NCBI GenBank assembly: GCA_008501735.1
Contig: QQUF01000052.1
Coordinates: forward strand, 1-60,755
Direction of reading: 5' to 3'
Source: Calditrichota bacterium
Lineage (GTDB): Bacteria; CLD3
Length of the DNA stretch: 60,755 nucleotides
Positions 25,343-34,131 of the stretch are shown piece after piece. The notes beneath the pieces were generated by a model. It saw only the letters and a program-made list of their open reading frames with translations, searched no databases and had not been told where the DNA came from. The translations under genes and the position numbers were made by a program. Position 1 is the first letter of the stretch. Every line of letters starts with the position of its first letter.

Positions 25343-25373
25343 TTGATTTAATTTTCGCCCTTAATTATATTTG
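25343..25373 (+). promoter_or_regulatory. Bacteroidota-type promoter for the PpiD-like gene
   Basis: TTG at 25343-25345, a 20-base spacer, then TATATTTG at 25366-25373, 49 bases upstream of the ATG at 25423. It fits the TTG-N19/20-TAnnTTTG consensus exactly. Confidence 0.6.
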
Positions 25374-25422
25374 GAAACTTTTTTAGAATTAAAAAAATAA
25401 TTTTTATAGGAAATTCAATATT

Positions 25423-27306
25423 ATGATGGATTATTTGCGTAATAAAACACACGTTGTTTTATTTACTTTAATCGGTGCATTTCTCGGTTTGATTGTTTTT
25501 GAATGGGGAGCAAATGTTACAGGAATTACAAATAGAGATGGAAATTTAGTCGGAAAAATTGAAGAACAAGAAATTGACTTTAGGTTTTTTCAAGCTCAAA
25601 TCGATAACAGATTAACTGAAGAAAGAAACAAAAATTCAAATCAGGAACTGTCAATTGAGCAAAGAGAAACAGTTGTCAAAGATGAGTGGAAAAAACTCAT
25701 TCAGCAATTAGTTGTTCAAAAAGAAGTTGATAAAAGAAAATTTTCAGTCAGTGACGATAGACTCGTTTACGAATTTGAAAACAACCCACCTGACATTTTA
25801 AAACAACAAGCGGTTTTCCAAGACAGTGTTACTGGTCAATTCGATTTAGCAAAATTTAAGCAAATCGTTGCTGGTGCAGGTGATAATCCACAAATCAGTA
25901 ATTACTTAAAAGGAATTGAAGGAATCGTTCGTTCAAACACACCTTTTCAGGACATTCAATCACTTGTAAGGGCTTCTGCAAGAGTTTCTCACGAAGAGAT
26001 TATGGAAGAATTTGCAGGTCAGAACAAAAAAGCTAAAGTTGCTCTCATCTCTTATGTAAGAGTAAACTTACCAGCAATGGAATACGAACCAACAAACGAA
26101 GAAATGAGAGCTTACTACGATTCTCATTTAGACGATTACAACAAAAAAGAATCTCGTGAAATCGAATACGTTTTCTTTGAAGAAAAACCTGGAGACATCG
26201 ACAAAAATTATGCACTTAACGATGCAAAAGATGTTATCAGAAAACTTAGTGAAGGTTACGAATTTGCTGATTTGGCAAAAGAATACTCTGAAGACACAAG
26301 CAACAAAGATAAAGGTGGAGATTTGGGTTTCTTCGGAAAGGGTAGAATGGTAAAACCTTTTGAAGATGCTGTTTTTAATGCAAAACCTGGAGATGTTGTC
26401 GGACCTGTTGAAACTCAATTTGGTTACCACGTAATTAAAGTTGAATCTTTCAGAGAAGTTGACGCAAAAGATGGTAAAGGGAAAGATAAAGAAGCTAAAG
26501 CAAGACATATTCTGATTAAAGTTTCAACTGGACCTGAAACAATCGAAGTAGTTGACTCACAAGCAAATACTTTTGCAAGAATGGTTGCAGAAGAAGGAAT
26601 CGATTTCACAGAAGCTGCTGACTCATTAAAAACTAAAGTTTCAAAATTCGATAACATTTTAGAAGACACAAAATTCATTTCTGGCTTAGGAAATTCTGTT
26701 CCAACTGTTCGCTTTGCTTTAAAAGCATCAAGCGGACAAGTTACTAACAAACCAATTCGTTTTTCTACTCCAAACAAAAAAGGTTGGATTGTTGCTAGAC
26801 TCGTTAAAATTGTCCCTGAACACGTTCAAGATTTTGAAAAAGTTCAAAGCCAAGTTCAAAATGCTTTAATCCAAGCGAATCAAATGGACAGAACTAAAGA
26901 AGTAATTGATAAAGTTTATGCTCGAATTCAAGAAGGGAAAAGCCTTGTTGACGCTGCTGATACTTTAAAAGTTGATACAGTTGACGTTGCACTTCTCGGT
27001 TCAATTCCAAACGTTGGTAAAAACCTTGAACTCAATGGAAAAATCCACACTTTAAAAGTTGGTGACATAATTCCTCCATATGAATTAGAAAACAGAGGTT
27101 ACGTAATTGCTCAATTAGTTGAAGAAGCAAAATTAGATACAACTGGTATTGCACGTAGAAAAGACATAATTTCAAATCGACTTAAAAGAGTCAAAGAATC
27201 TAACACGATTGTTAATTGGTTAGAAAAATTAGAAGAAAATGCACAAGTTGTTGATAATCGAGATAAATTTTACCCTGACTACGATTTAAGTTCAGAAGAC
27301 AGCTAA
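25423..27306 (+). CDS. PpiD/SurA-type peptidyl-prolyl isomerase foldase
   Basis: A 627-residue membrane-anchored periplasmic chaperone: one N-terminal membrane helix (about residues 10-30, HVVLFTLIGAFLGLIVFEWG), a SurA_N-like helical region (about 30-220), a PpiC rotamase domain (about 235-345) with the hallmark GGDLGFFGKGRMVKPFEDAVF and GYHVIKV, and a second rotamase-like region beginning KARHILIKV (about 360-480). It should help outer-membrane and secreted proteins fold at the inner-membrane exit, which suits a genome so rich in large exported proteins. A strong terminator follows at 27312. Confidence 0.88.
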   Translation: MMDYLRNKTHVVLFTLIGAFLGLIVFEWGANVTGITNRDGNLVGKIEEQEIDFRFFQAQIDNRLTEERNKNSNQELSIEQRETVVKDEWKKLIQQLVVQKEVDKRKFSVSDDRLVYEFENNPPDILKQQAVFQDSVTGQFDLAKFKQIVAGAGDNPQISNYLKGIEGIVRSNTPFQDIQSLVRASARVSHEEIMEEFAGQNKKAKVALISYVRVNLPAMEYEPTNEEMRAYYDSHLDDYNKKESREIEYVFFEEKPGDIDKNYALNDAKDVIRKLSEGYEFADLAKEYSEDTSNKDKGGDLGFFGKGRMVKPFEDAVFNAKPGDVVGPVETQFGYHVIKVESFREVDAKDGKGKDKEAKARHILIKVSTGPETIEVVDSQANTFARMVAEEGIDFTEAADSLKTKVSKFDNILEDTKFISGLGNSVPTVRFALKASSGQVTNKPIRFSTPNKKGWIVARLVKIVPEHVQDFEKVQSQVQNALIQANQMDRTKEVIDKVYARIQEGKSLVDAADTLKVDTVDVALLGSIPNVGKNLELNGKIHTLKVGDIIPPYELENRGYVIAQLVEEAKLDTTGIARRKDIISNRLKRVKESNTIVNWLEKLEENAQVVDNRDKFYPDYDLSSEDS

Positions 27307-27311
27307 ATTTT

Positions 27312-27346
27312 AAAAAGTGAAAGGTTTTGTTAGCCTTTCACTTTTT
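27312..27346 (+). terminator. Intrinsic terminator after the PpiD-like gene
   Basis: A 13-bp perfect stem (AAAAAGTGAAAGG with CCTTTCACTTTTT) followed by more T residues, 6 bases after the stop codon. It rules out a desaturase start at 27327, which would lie inside it. Confidence 0.85.
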
Positions 27347-27374
27347 CTTTTTAATTCAAAACAAAGGTTTTCAA

Positions 27375-28256
27375 ATGACACAAGTCTTAGCTCCACTTGG
27401 AGTTGTAAGCCTAATTCTCTACCTTTTCAACTCCTTCACTTCCTTAAGCATCACAGTTTTCCAACATCGTTTTAGCACTCACAAAAGTTGTGAACTCTCA
27501 TTCTTACCAAAATTTATTTTTAGAGTTTGGCTTTGGTTTACAACTGGAATCAAAACAAGAGAATGGGTTGCGACTCACACAAAACATCACCAATTTTCCG
27601 ACAAAGATGGAGACCCACATTCCGCAGTATTTCCTGTAAAACGTAAGTTTTGGGGAATTCTCAAATTTGTAGTTTGGGACGGAGTTTGGATGTACGTAAA
27701 GTTCAACGAAAATGAAGATGAAGTTGCTTTCTACTCTAAAAAATTTGACTCTGACAAAGTCGAAGAATTCTTTTCCAAAAACAGTGTTTTAGGGCTCACA
27801 CTTTGGTTTTTACTTTTACTTTCCTTTAGTTTGTTAATTGGGTCTTATATTTTTGAAAATGCAATTTGGGTTTCGATTCTTTGCAGTGTTGTTCTTTGGG
27901 TTGGAACAGTAACTTGGAGTCCTTTGGCTGCTGCTGGTTACGTAAATGGAGTTTGTCATAAATACGGTTACAGACTTTTTAAAACTCCTGAATTCAGTAC
28001 AAACACAGGACTTACTTACTACTGCACAAAAAAATTCTACCTTTACCCGTTAATTCCTTTCACACTTTTAGTTGATGTTTTAATAATGGGAATTGCACTT
28101 GCCGGTGAACCTTGGCACAACAATCACCACTCAAATCCTCGTTCTGCAAAATTAGGTTTTGCAAAATGGTGGGAATTCGACTTAGGTTGGGTAACTCTTA
28201 GGATTTTAGAAAAGTTACACTTAGCCCAAATCAACTGGAAACACGTAAGAAAATAA
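27375..28256 (+). CDS. Fatty-acid (acyl) desaturase, membrane di-iron type
   Basis: Introduces a double bond into acyl chains using O2 and a di-iron centre; a delta-9 enzyme is most likely by family. The 293-residue membrane protein has the three histidine boxes: HRFSTH (31-36), HTKHH (68-72) and HNNHH (248-252), plus four or more membrane segments. The start is set at ATG 27375, since upstream in-frame codons fall in the terminator of the previous gene. Its presence suggests at least occasional exposure to oxygen. Confidence 0.88.
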   Translation: MTQVLAPLGVVSLILYLFNSFTSLSITVFQHRFSTHKSCELSFLPKFIFRVWLWFTTGIKTREWVATHTKHHQFSDKDGDPHSAVFPVKRKFWGILKFVVWDGVWMYVKFNENEDEVAFYSKKFDSDKVEEFFSKNSVLGLTLWFLLLLSFSLLIGSYIFENAIWVSILCSVVLWVGTVTWSPLAAAGYVNGVCHKYGYRLFKTPEFSTNTGLTYYCTKKFYLYPLIPFTLLVDVLIMGIALAGEPWHNNHHSNPRSAKLGFAKWWEFDLGWVTLRILEKLHLAQINWKHVRK

Positions 28257-28272
28257 ATTTGCAAGTTCTTTT

Positions 28273-28303
28273 AAAAGCCTAAGTAACTCTCTTAGGCTTT
28301 TTT
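28273..28303 (+). terminator. Intrinsic terminator after the desaturase gene
   Basis: Stem AAAAGCCTAAG/CTTAGGCTTTT with a 7-base loop and a T-rich tail, 16 bases beyond the stop codon and 25 bases before the next ATG. Confidence 0.85.
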
Positions 28304-28327
28304 GTTTTAAGGAAAGAATCACACAAA

Positions 28328-29185
28328 ATGAATTTTAACCAAAAGAGTAAGGCACTTCTTGAGGTAAATTTAGCAGTTTTACTTTTTGGGATTTCTGGTC
28401 TTTTAGGAAAATTCATTTCTCTAAATCCTTTTTTCATCGTTTTAGGCAGAACGTTTTTTGCCTCCGTTACAATCTTTTTCATTTTAAAATTCTTCAAGAA
28501 AAAAAGTCCTTTTCAATCTACAGAAAACAAAGAGAAACTACTTTTTTCAGGTGTCATTTTAACTTTGCATTGGGTTTCTTTTTTTTATTCAATTCAAGTT
28601 TCTTCTGTCGCAATCGGCTTACTCACCTACTCTACTTTTCCAATTTTTGTTACTTTTTTAGAGCCTTTACAACTTAAAGAAAAAATCAAATTTCAAGATT
28701 TCACTTTGGCTTTGGTAGTTTTTATTGGACTTATTTTTTTAGTTCCCAGTTTTGATTTCGAAAACAAAAATTTCATCGGTGTTTTGAGTGGAATTTTATC
28801 TGGATTTACATTTGCAATTTTTACACTTTTAAACAGAAATTTAGTAAAAACAAACTCTGCACTTAATATTTCGTTCGTACAAAACTCTGTTTCGACATTG
28901 ATTCTCTTACCTATTTTATTTTTTGTAAAAGTTGAGATTAAAGGCAGTGATTTAATGCTTTTGGTTTTTCTTGGAGTATTTTGTACGGCTTTAGCTCACA
29001 CGCTTTTCGTCAAAAGTCTTAACCAAATTAAAGCTCAACTCGCAAGTTTAATTTCTGCCTTAGAACCAATTTATGGGATTTTGCTTGCTCTAATCTTTTT
29101 AAACGAAATTCCAAATTTTAGAGAAGCATTTGGTGGAATTCTAATTTTGATTGCTTCTTCTTTTGCAATTTACAAATCGAATTAA
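28328..29185 (+). CDS. EamA/DMT family transporter
   Basis: A 285-residue inner-membrane protein with about ten hydrophobic helices in two homologous EamA halves (about 10-135 and 150-280), the second ending with the typical LISALEPIYGILLALIFLNE motif. Members export amino acids, metabolites or drugs; the substrate cannot be told from the sequence. AAGGAA lies upstream of the ATG. It sits between two transcription units and appears monocistronic. Confidence 0.85.
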   Translation: MNFNQKSKALLEVNLAVLLFGISGLLGKFISLNPFFIVLGRTFFASVTIFFILKFFKKKSPFQSTENKEKLLFSGVILTLHWVSFFYSIQVSSVAIGLLTYSTFPIFVTFLEPLQLKEKIKFQDFTLALVVFIGLIFLVPSFDFENKNFIGVLSGILSGFTFAIFTLLNRNLVKTNSALNISFVQNSVSTLILLPILFFVKVEIKGSDLMLLVFLGVFCTALAHTLFVKSLNQIKAQLASLISALEPIYGILLALIFLNEIPNFREAFGGILILIASSFAIYKSN

Positions 29186-29252
29186 CTTTTTCTTGAAAGC
29201 TACAAAAATTTCTTCTTAACTTAATTGAATCACTTTGTTGGAGAATTCAAAT

Positions 29253-32200
29253 TTGAAAAAACTCACTTTAGTTCTTATTCTTTCTCTTTGCGTTTTAGCG
29301 ATTGGTAAGAGTAAAAAAAATCAAAATAAAATTAACCTTTCTGGTGGACCTGATTCTTTTGGCTATACATTTTTTGATTCAAATGAGCCGAATGGTCCGA
29401 TTTATAATTTTATCGATATTTCTCAAACAGGAACTTTAACTAATTTCACAGACACAGATGACGCTTTAGAATTGATTAATCTTGAGGCAATTAGCACAGG
29501 AAAAGAATTCAACTTTTATGGCAATCTTTACACAAAAATTTTGGTTTCGACAAACGGCTGGTTAACCTTCGACACAACTTTTTCAGGAAACACAATTATT
29601 GATTTTCCCCAAACAGGACCGAATAACACAATTGCAATTCTTTCTGAAGACCTAAATCCTGCTGCAAACGGTGATATTTTTTACCTTCAAGACGACGTAA
29701 ATGGAAAATTAATAATTCAGTGGGAAAATGTTCCTTTTTATAACGATGCTACAAGTAACACGAGATTTCAAGTTATTTTGGATTACAACTTCAATAACAT
29801 TCTTTTTAATTTTGAAGAAATTATCGGGACAAACACAAACTTAAACAGTTGTAAAATTGGAATCGAAGACTCCACAGGTCAAGTAAATTTGATTTATTTT
29901 GACAATTCAATTCCGACAAACCAATTGCCTTTTGATGACATTTCAGTTGCTTTTCACTTTCCACAAATCATTAATTTGCTAATCTCAAGTCCTACTTATA
30001 ACACTACTTCAGCACAAAATTCTTCTATAACTTTCCCGATAAAGTTTAAAAATATTGGTTCTGTTGCAGAAACTTTCCAAGTTGGTACAAATGGAACTTG
30101 GAATAATAGTTTTATGCAAAACGGAATTGCAATTTCACAAACAACTTTACTGCAACCTCTTGAAGAATTCAATGCTGAGCTTGAAATTAATGTTCCAAAT
30201 GGAGCAGTTTTTGATTCTGTCGAAATTGCTTTAACATCAATTATCGACCCAAATTTTATTGCGACAAAAACTTACTTTATTTCAACTCCTGACACTACAA
30301 AACCAGCAAAAATTACAATTCAAAATTGCACTCTAAACGCAGATTCAATTCTAATTTCTTGGCAAAAACCAAGTTCTAACAAAGATGGAACATTATTAAA
30401 AGATGCTGCATTTTACAAAATTTACCGTGGTGCAAATCCTCAAAGCCTAACCTCTCTATCGATTTCTCCTCTTCAAACCTCACCAAACTTCCTTGACACT
30501 GCACCTTTAGCTGGAGCAAATTATTACTCAATCACTACAATTGATTTATCTGGAAATGAATCTGAATTTTCAAACCCGATTTTATGCAATCTTGTTGCAC
30601 CTTTTGGAGGACCTGATTCTTATGGTTACGCTTGGAAAAGTAGTTTTGACGGAAGTATTCAACCTAATTACGTAGATATTTCACCTTTTGGAACTCCAAT
30701 AGGTCTTGCAGGAGATGATGAAATCTATACCTTCAATTTGCCTTTCAATTTTCCTTTTTATGGAATCTTTTATAGCCAACTTAGAATCTCTACAAACGGC
30801 TTAATTTCATTTTCAGTAGTAAACTCAAATGCCACTGCTTATGCAAATACATCAATTCCTAATGGTGCAACTCCAAATAATTTTATTGCTCCTTTTTGGG
30901 ACGATTTGTTTGTTGATGACAATGCAAAAGTTTATTCATTTTATGACTCAACTGCCCAAAAAATCACTTTTCAATGGAACGGAGTTAGGCGTTATAATGA
31001 AATTGAAGCATTTTCGAATTTCTTTCAAGTGAATTTATTTCAAAACGGAGACATTGAATTTCAATACCAAAATTTGAATGCTCAAGACCTTACAAGTGCA
31101 ACAATCGGAATTGAAGATTCCACTGCAACAAACGGTCTTGAAATTGTATTTAATAACTTTTTTTTACAAAGCAATTTAGCTGTAAAAATCTTTCACCTTG
31201 ACGTTGTTCCACCAGAAATTCATTGGGTTAAGGGTTTGCCAAACACTGATAATCACACACAAAGCAATGAAGTTTTTGCAAAAGTTTCTGATTTTCACTC
31301 TACTGTAAATCCTGATAGTGTCGAGCTTTTTTGGCGAACTGAAAATCTTCCTTTTTACTTTAATGAACCAATGACACTTGTAAGTGGTGATACATTTTTT
31401 GCACAAATTCCACCTCTTCAACAATTAGGGGCAAATTTCGAATACTACGTTTCTGCGACTGATTTGACAGATTCTTTGAACACAAGCACAACTGAAAATG
31501 ATTTAAAAAAGTTTACAGTTGAGCTTTTTTCTCCGGGAGCAATGCAAACAGAACCTTCGACGAATTCAATTCATTTGAAATGGCAAGAGCCTGAGAACAA
31601 CGATTTTGAACTTAAATTTGATGACGGAACAAGTGAGTTTCAAAGTATAATTCCGAGTCTTCCTTCTGGACTCAACAATCCTGCGAATGCTACTTTTACT
31701 ACAAAATTTAATCTGAATAAATTACCACCTCAAATTAATTACCAACTTAATTCAGTAAAAATATTTTTAACAAGCGGGGCTATTCAAGGAAATCAATTTA
31801 GAATTAAAGTTTTTGATAATGATGGAATTTTGCAGAACGAACCCGGAAGTTTACTCTACGAGTCTGCGGTTTTTACCCAAGAACAACCATTTGATGTTTT
31901 CAAAACAATTGAAATTCCAGATGGCTTGGAAATCAAAGATTCAATCGTTTTTGTTGGTGTTGAGCAAATTGACTCAAACCCTATTTCTCTTGGAGGTGAC
32001 AAAACTTTAATTGCTCCTTATGAATTTCAACCTCTAACATTTTTTGTCAAAAACCTTAGCACTTCTTGGTCAAACCTTGAGCAAATTTTCCCAATTTATG
32101 GAGAAGTCATTCCAATGATTCGTTGCTACTTTAGCGAATTTGACACAACTCAAACTCTTGCTTACAAATCTCAAAACAACATCGCTGCAACAGATACAGT

Positions 32201-32738
32201 GAGCTGGCAAATTGTGTCTTACAATCTTTTCAAGCAGAATGGAATTGCAAGTTCAGCAAACGAAGTTCTTACAAATGGCTCACAGATTTTCAGTAATTTA
32301 GCTAATGAATTTATTGACACACAAATTGCCGATAGCAGTGTTTACAGTTACACTTTGACAGCAAATTACGACGTTTTGGGTGATACTTTAGAGTCGAAAC
32401 CCACGAATTTATTAATTGTTACAACTGATGGTTTGGTTCTGTCTTTTGATGAACATTTGAACGAAAAGAATACATTCAGACTTGCACAAAATTTCCCGAA
32501 CCCTTTCAACCCTTCAACAATAATCAATTACCAATTGCCAAATCAAAATGAAGCAAAACTGACAATTTTTAACGTTCTTGGACAAAAGGTAAAAGAATTT
32601 GAAATCACTAAATCTGAAGGTTTTGTAATTTGGAACGGAACAAATAATTTTGGTAAAAAAGTTAGTTCAGGTACTTATTTTTACAGATTACAAAGTGATA
32701 ATTTTACTCAAACCAAAAAAATGCTTTTATTAAAATAA
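29253..32738 (+). CDS. Giant secreted beta-domain protein with T9SS sorting domain
   Basis: A 1161-residue exported protein. Two homologous domains of about 210 residues open with GGPDSFGYTFFDS and GGPDSYGYAWKSS and run through STNGWLTFDT / STNGLISFS and IGIEDSTG / IGIEDSTA; this resembles the nidogen-like extracellular beta-sandwich. Between and after them are FN3-like domains (for example ITIQNCTLNADSILISW). The sorting domain is QNFPNPFNPSTIINYQ to KKMLLLK. The start at TTG 29253 is chosen because GGAG (29240-29243) lies 9 bases before it and the signal peptide KKLTLVLILSLCVLAIG follows directly. Probably a surface or matrix protein. Confidence 0.8.
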   Translation: MKKLTLVLILSLCVLAIGKSKKNQNKINLSGGPDSFGYTFFDSNEPNGPIYNFIDISQTGTLTNFTDTDDALELINLEAISTGKEFNFYGNLYTKILVSTNGWLTFDTTFSGNTIIDFPQTGPNNTIAILSEDLNPAANGDIFYLQDDVNGKLIIQWENVPFYNDATSNTRFQVILDYNFNNILFNFEEIIGTNTNLNSCKIGIEDSTGQVNLIYFDNSIPTNQLPFDDISVAFHFPQIINLLISSPTYNTTSAQNSSITFPIKFKNIGSVAETFQVGTNGTWNNSFMQNGIAISQTTLLQPLEEFNAELEINVPNGAVFDSVEIALTSIIDPNFIATKTYFISTPDTTKPAKITIQNCTLNADSILISWQKPSSNKDGTLLKDAAFYKIYRGANPQSLTSLSISPLQTSPNFLDTAPLAGANYYSITTIDLSGNESEFSNPILCNLVAPFGGPDSYGYAWKSSFDGSIQPNYVDISPFGTPIGLAGDDEIYTFNLPFNFPFYGIFYSQLRISTNGLISFSVVNSNATAYANTSIPNGATPNNFIAPFWDDLFVDDNAKVYSFYDSTAQKITFQWNGVRRYNEIEAFSNFFQVNLFQNGDIEFQYQNLNAQDLTSATIGIEDSTATNGLEIVFNNFFLQSNLAVKIFHLDVVPPEIHWVKGLPNTDNHTQSNEVFAKVSDFHSTVNPDSVELFWRTENLPFYFNEPMTLVSGDTFFAQIPPLQQLGANFEYYVSATDLTDSLNTSTTENDLKKFTVELFSPGAMQTEPSTNSIHLKWQEPENNDFELKFDDGTSEFQSIIPSLPSGLNNPANATFTTKFNLNKLPPQINYQLNSVKIFLTSGAIQGNQFRIKVFDNDGILQNEPGSLLYESAVFTQEQPFDVFKTIEIPDGLEIKDSIVFVGVEQIDSNPISLGGDKTLIAPYEFQPLTFFVKNLSTSWSNLEQIFPIYGEVIPMIRCYFSEFDTTQTLAYKSQNNIAATDTVSWQIVSYNLFKQNGIASSANEVLTNGSQIFSNLANEFIDTQIADSSVYSYTLTANYDVLGDTLESKPTNLLIVTTDGLVLSFDEHLNEKNTFRLAQNFPNPFNPSTIINYQLPNQNEAKLTIFNVLGQKVKEFEITKSEGFVIWNGTNNFGKKVSSGTYFYRLQSDNFTQTKKMLLLK

Positions 32739-32779
32739 TTTTTTTAGAGTCTTAGAAATTTAACAAATTGGAAAATTAG

Positions 32780-34114
32780 ATGACCAAAAAGAAAAAACGT
32801 AAGGTTTTTATTTTAGATACAAACGTAATTCTTCACGACAGTTCTTGTCTTTACCAATTCAAAGACCACAACATCGTTTTGCCGATTACAGTTTTAGAAG
32901 AACTTGATAATTTCAAGAAAGGAAACGACTCTCTAAACTTTCACGCTAGAGAATTTGTGAGAACTTTAGACAAACTTAGCGGAGACAAAATCTTCAATGG
33001 GGGAGTGAAAATTGCTGAAAATTTGGGAAAAGTAATTATCAAATTGGAGCAGAAATTACACCCTGACGTTGCAATAAATTTCAGTGGTTCAAAACCTGAC
33101 CATTTAATTTTGAATACAGCTTATTGGGTCTCAAAAGAAAATGAGAACGATGAAGCAATTCTTGTTTCAAAAGACGTAAACTTACGAATGAAAGCCAAAG
33201 CAATTGGCATCAAAGCAGAAGATTACAAAACAGACCACGTAAGAGATATTTCTGACCTTTACACAGGAAAAAGATTAATTGAGAATTTTGATGATGAAAA
33301 AATTGAATCTCTTTACAAAATCCCTTTTGAATTAGAATCAAATGAGATTGAAATTGTTCCTGAACTTATCCCTAATGAATATTTGATTTTAAAAAATGGT
33401 CAAAAATCAGTTTTGGCAACTAATGACTCAAATCTACAAAAAATCAAAAAAATTGATAAAAAAACCGTTTATGGAATCACTCCGAGAAATGCTGAACAAA
33501 TTTTCGCACTTGATGCTTTAGCAAATCCTGACATAAAGCTCGTCAGTCTTTCAGGGAAAGCAGGAACTGGGAAAACACTTCTCGCTTTGGCAGCAGCTTT
33601 GGAAACAAGAAGAAATTACAGACAGATTTTTATTTCTCGCCCAATTGTTCCGCTTAGCAACAAAGACATAGGTTTTTTACCAGGTGATATTCAGTCAAAA
33701 ATCGGACCTTATATGCAACCTCTTTATGACAATCTTGGTGTCATTCAGAACCAATTTTTACCGACTGACCAAAAGCACATTCGAGTCAAAGAATTGTTAG
33801 AAGAGGACAAACTAGTAATTACTCCACTTTCTTACATTCGTGGTAGAAGTCTTGTAAAAGTTTATTTCATTGTTGATGAAGCACAAAACTTGACACCACA
33901 CGAAGTAAAAACAATAATCACTCGTGCAGGTGAAGGAACAAAAATGATTTTCACAGGAGATATTTTTCAAATTGACCATCCTTATTTGGACACACAATCA
34001 AACGGATTAAGTTATTTAATCGAAAAAATGCAAGGTCAGGATATTTACGCCCACATTGATTTAGTTAAAGGTGAACGGTCAGAATTGGCAGAATTAGCAA
34101 GTAATTTGCTTTAA
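32780..34114 (+). CDS. PIN domain and PhoH ATPase fusion protein (PhoH2/YlaK-like)
   Basis: A 444-residue cytosolic protein with an N-terminal PIN ribonuclease domain (about 6-150; acidic residues in FILDTNVILHD, VLEELDNF and SKDVNLRMKA) and a C-terminal PhoH ATPase (about 230-440; Walker A SGKAGTGKT near residue 260, Walker B YFIVDEAQNL, sensor FTGDIFQID). PhoH2 proteins of this build are known to unwind and cut RNA in an ATP-dependent way. It is embedded among secreted-protein genes (gaps of 41 and 17 bases), but no functional link is evident. The PhoH name recalls phosphate control, but the fold does not prove it. Confidence 0.92.
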   Translation: MTKKKKRKVFILDTNVILHDSSCLYQFKDHNIVLPITVLEELDNFKKGNDSLNFHAREFVRTLDKLSGDKIFNGGVKIAENLGKVIIKLEQKLHPDVAINFSGSKPDHLILNTAYWVSKENENDEAILVSKDVNLRMKAKAIGIKAEDYKTDHVRDISDLYTGKRLIENFDDEKIESLYKIPFELESNEIEIVPELIPNEYLILKNGQKSVLATNDSNLQKIKKIDKKTVYGITPRNAEQIFALDALANPDIKLVSLSGKAGTGKTLLALAAALETRRNYRQIFISRPIVPLSNKDIGFLPGDIQSKIGPYMQPLYDNLGVIQNQFLPTDQKHIRVKELLEEDKLVITPLSYIRGRSLVKVYFIVDEAQNLTPHEVKTIITRAGEGTKMIFTGDIFQIDHPYLDTQSNGLSYLIEKMQGQDIYAHIDLVKGERSELAELASNLL

Positions 34115-34131
34115 ATAAAATCTATTTTAAA

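Noticed and set aside
27327-27374. Longer N-terminus for the desaturase
   Set aside because: These codons lie within the 13-bp terminator stem of the preceding gene and its tail; ATG 27375 gives a normal desaturase start.
32780-34114. PIN-PhoH protein as a regulator of the polyphosphate genes
   Set aside because: The PhoH name comes from a phosphate-regulated E. coli gene, but the gene is over 12 kb from the island and the fold indicates RNA processing.
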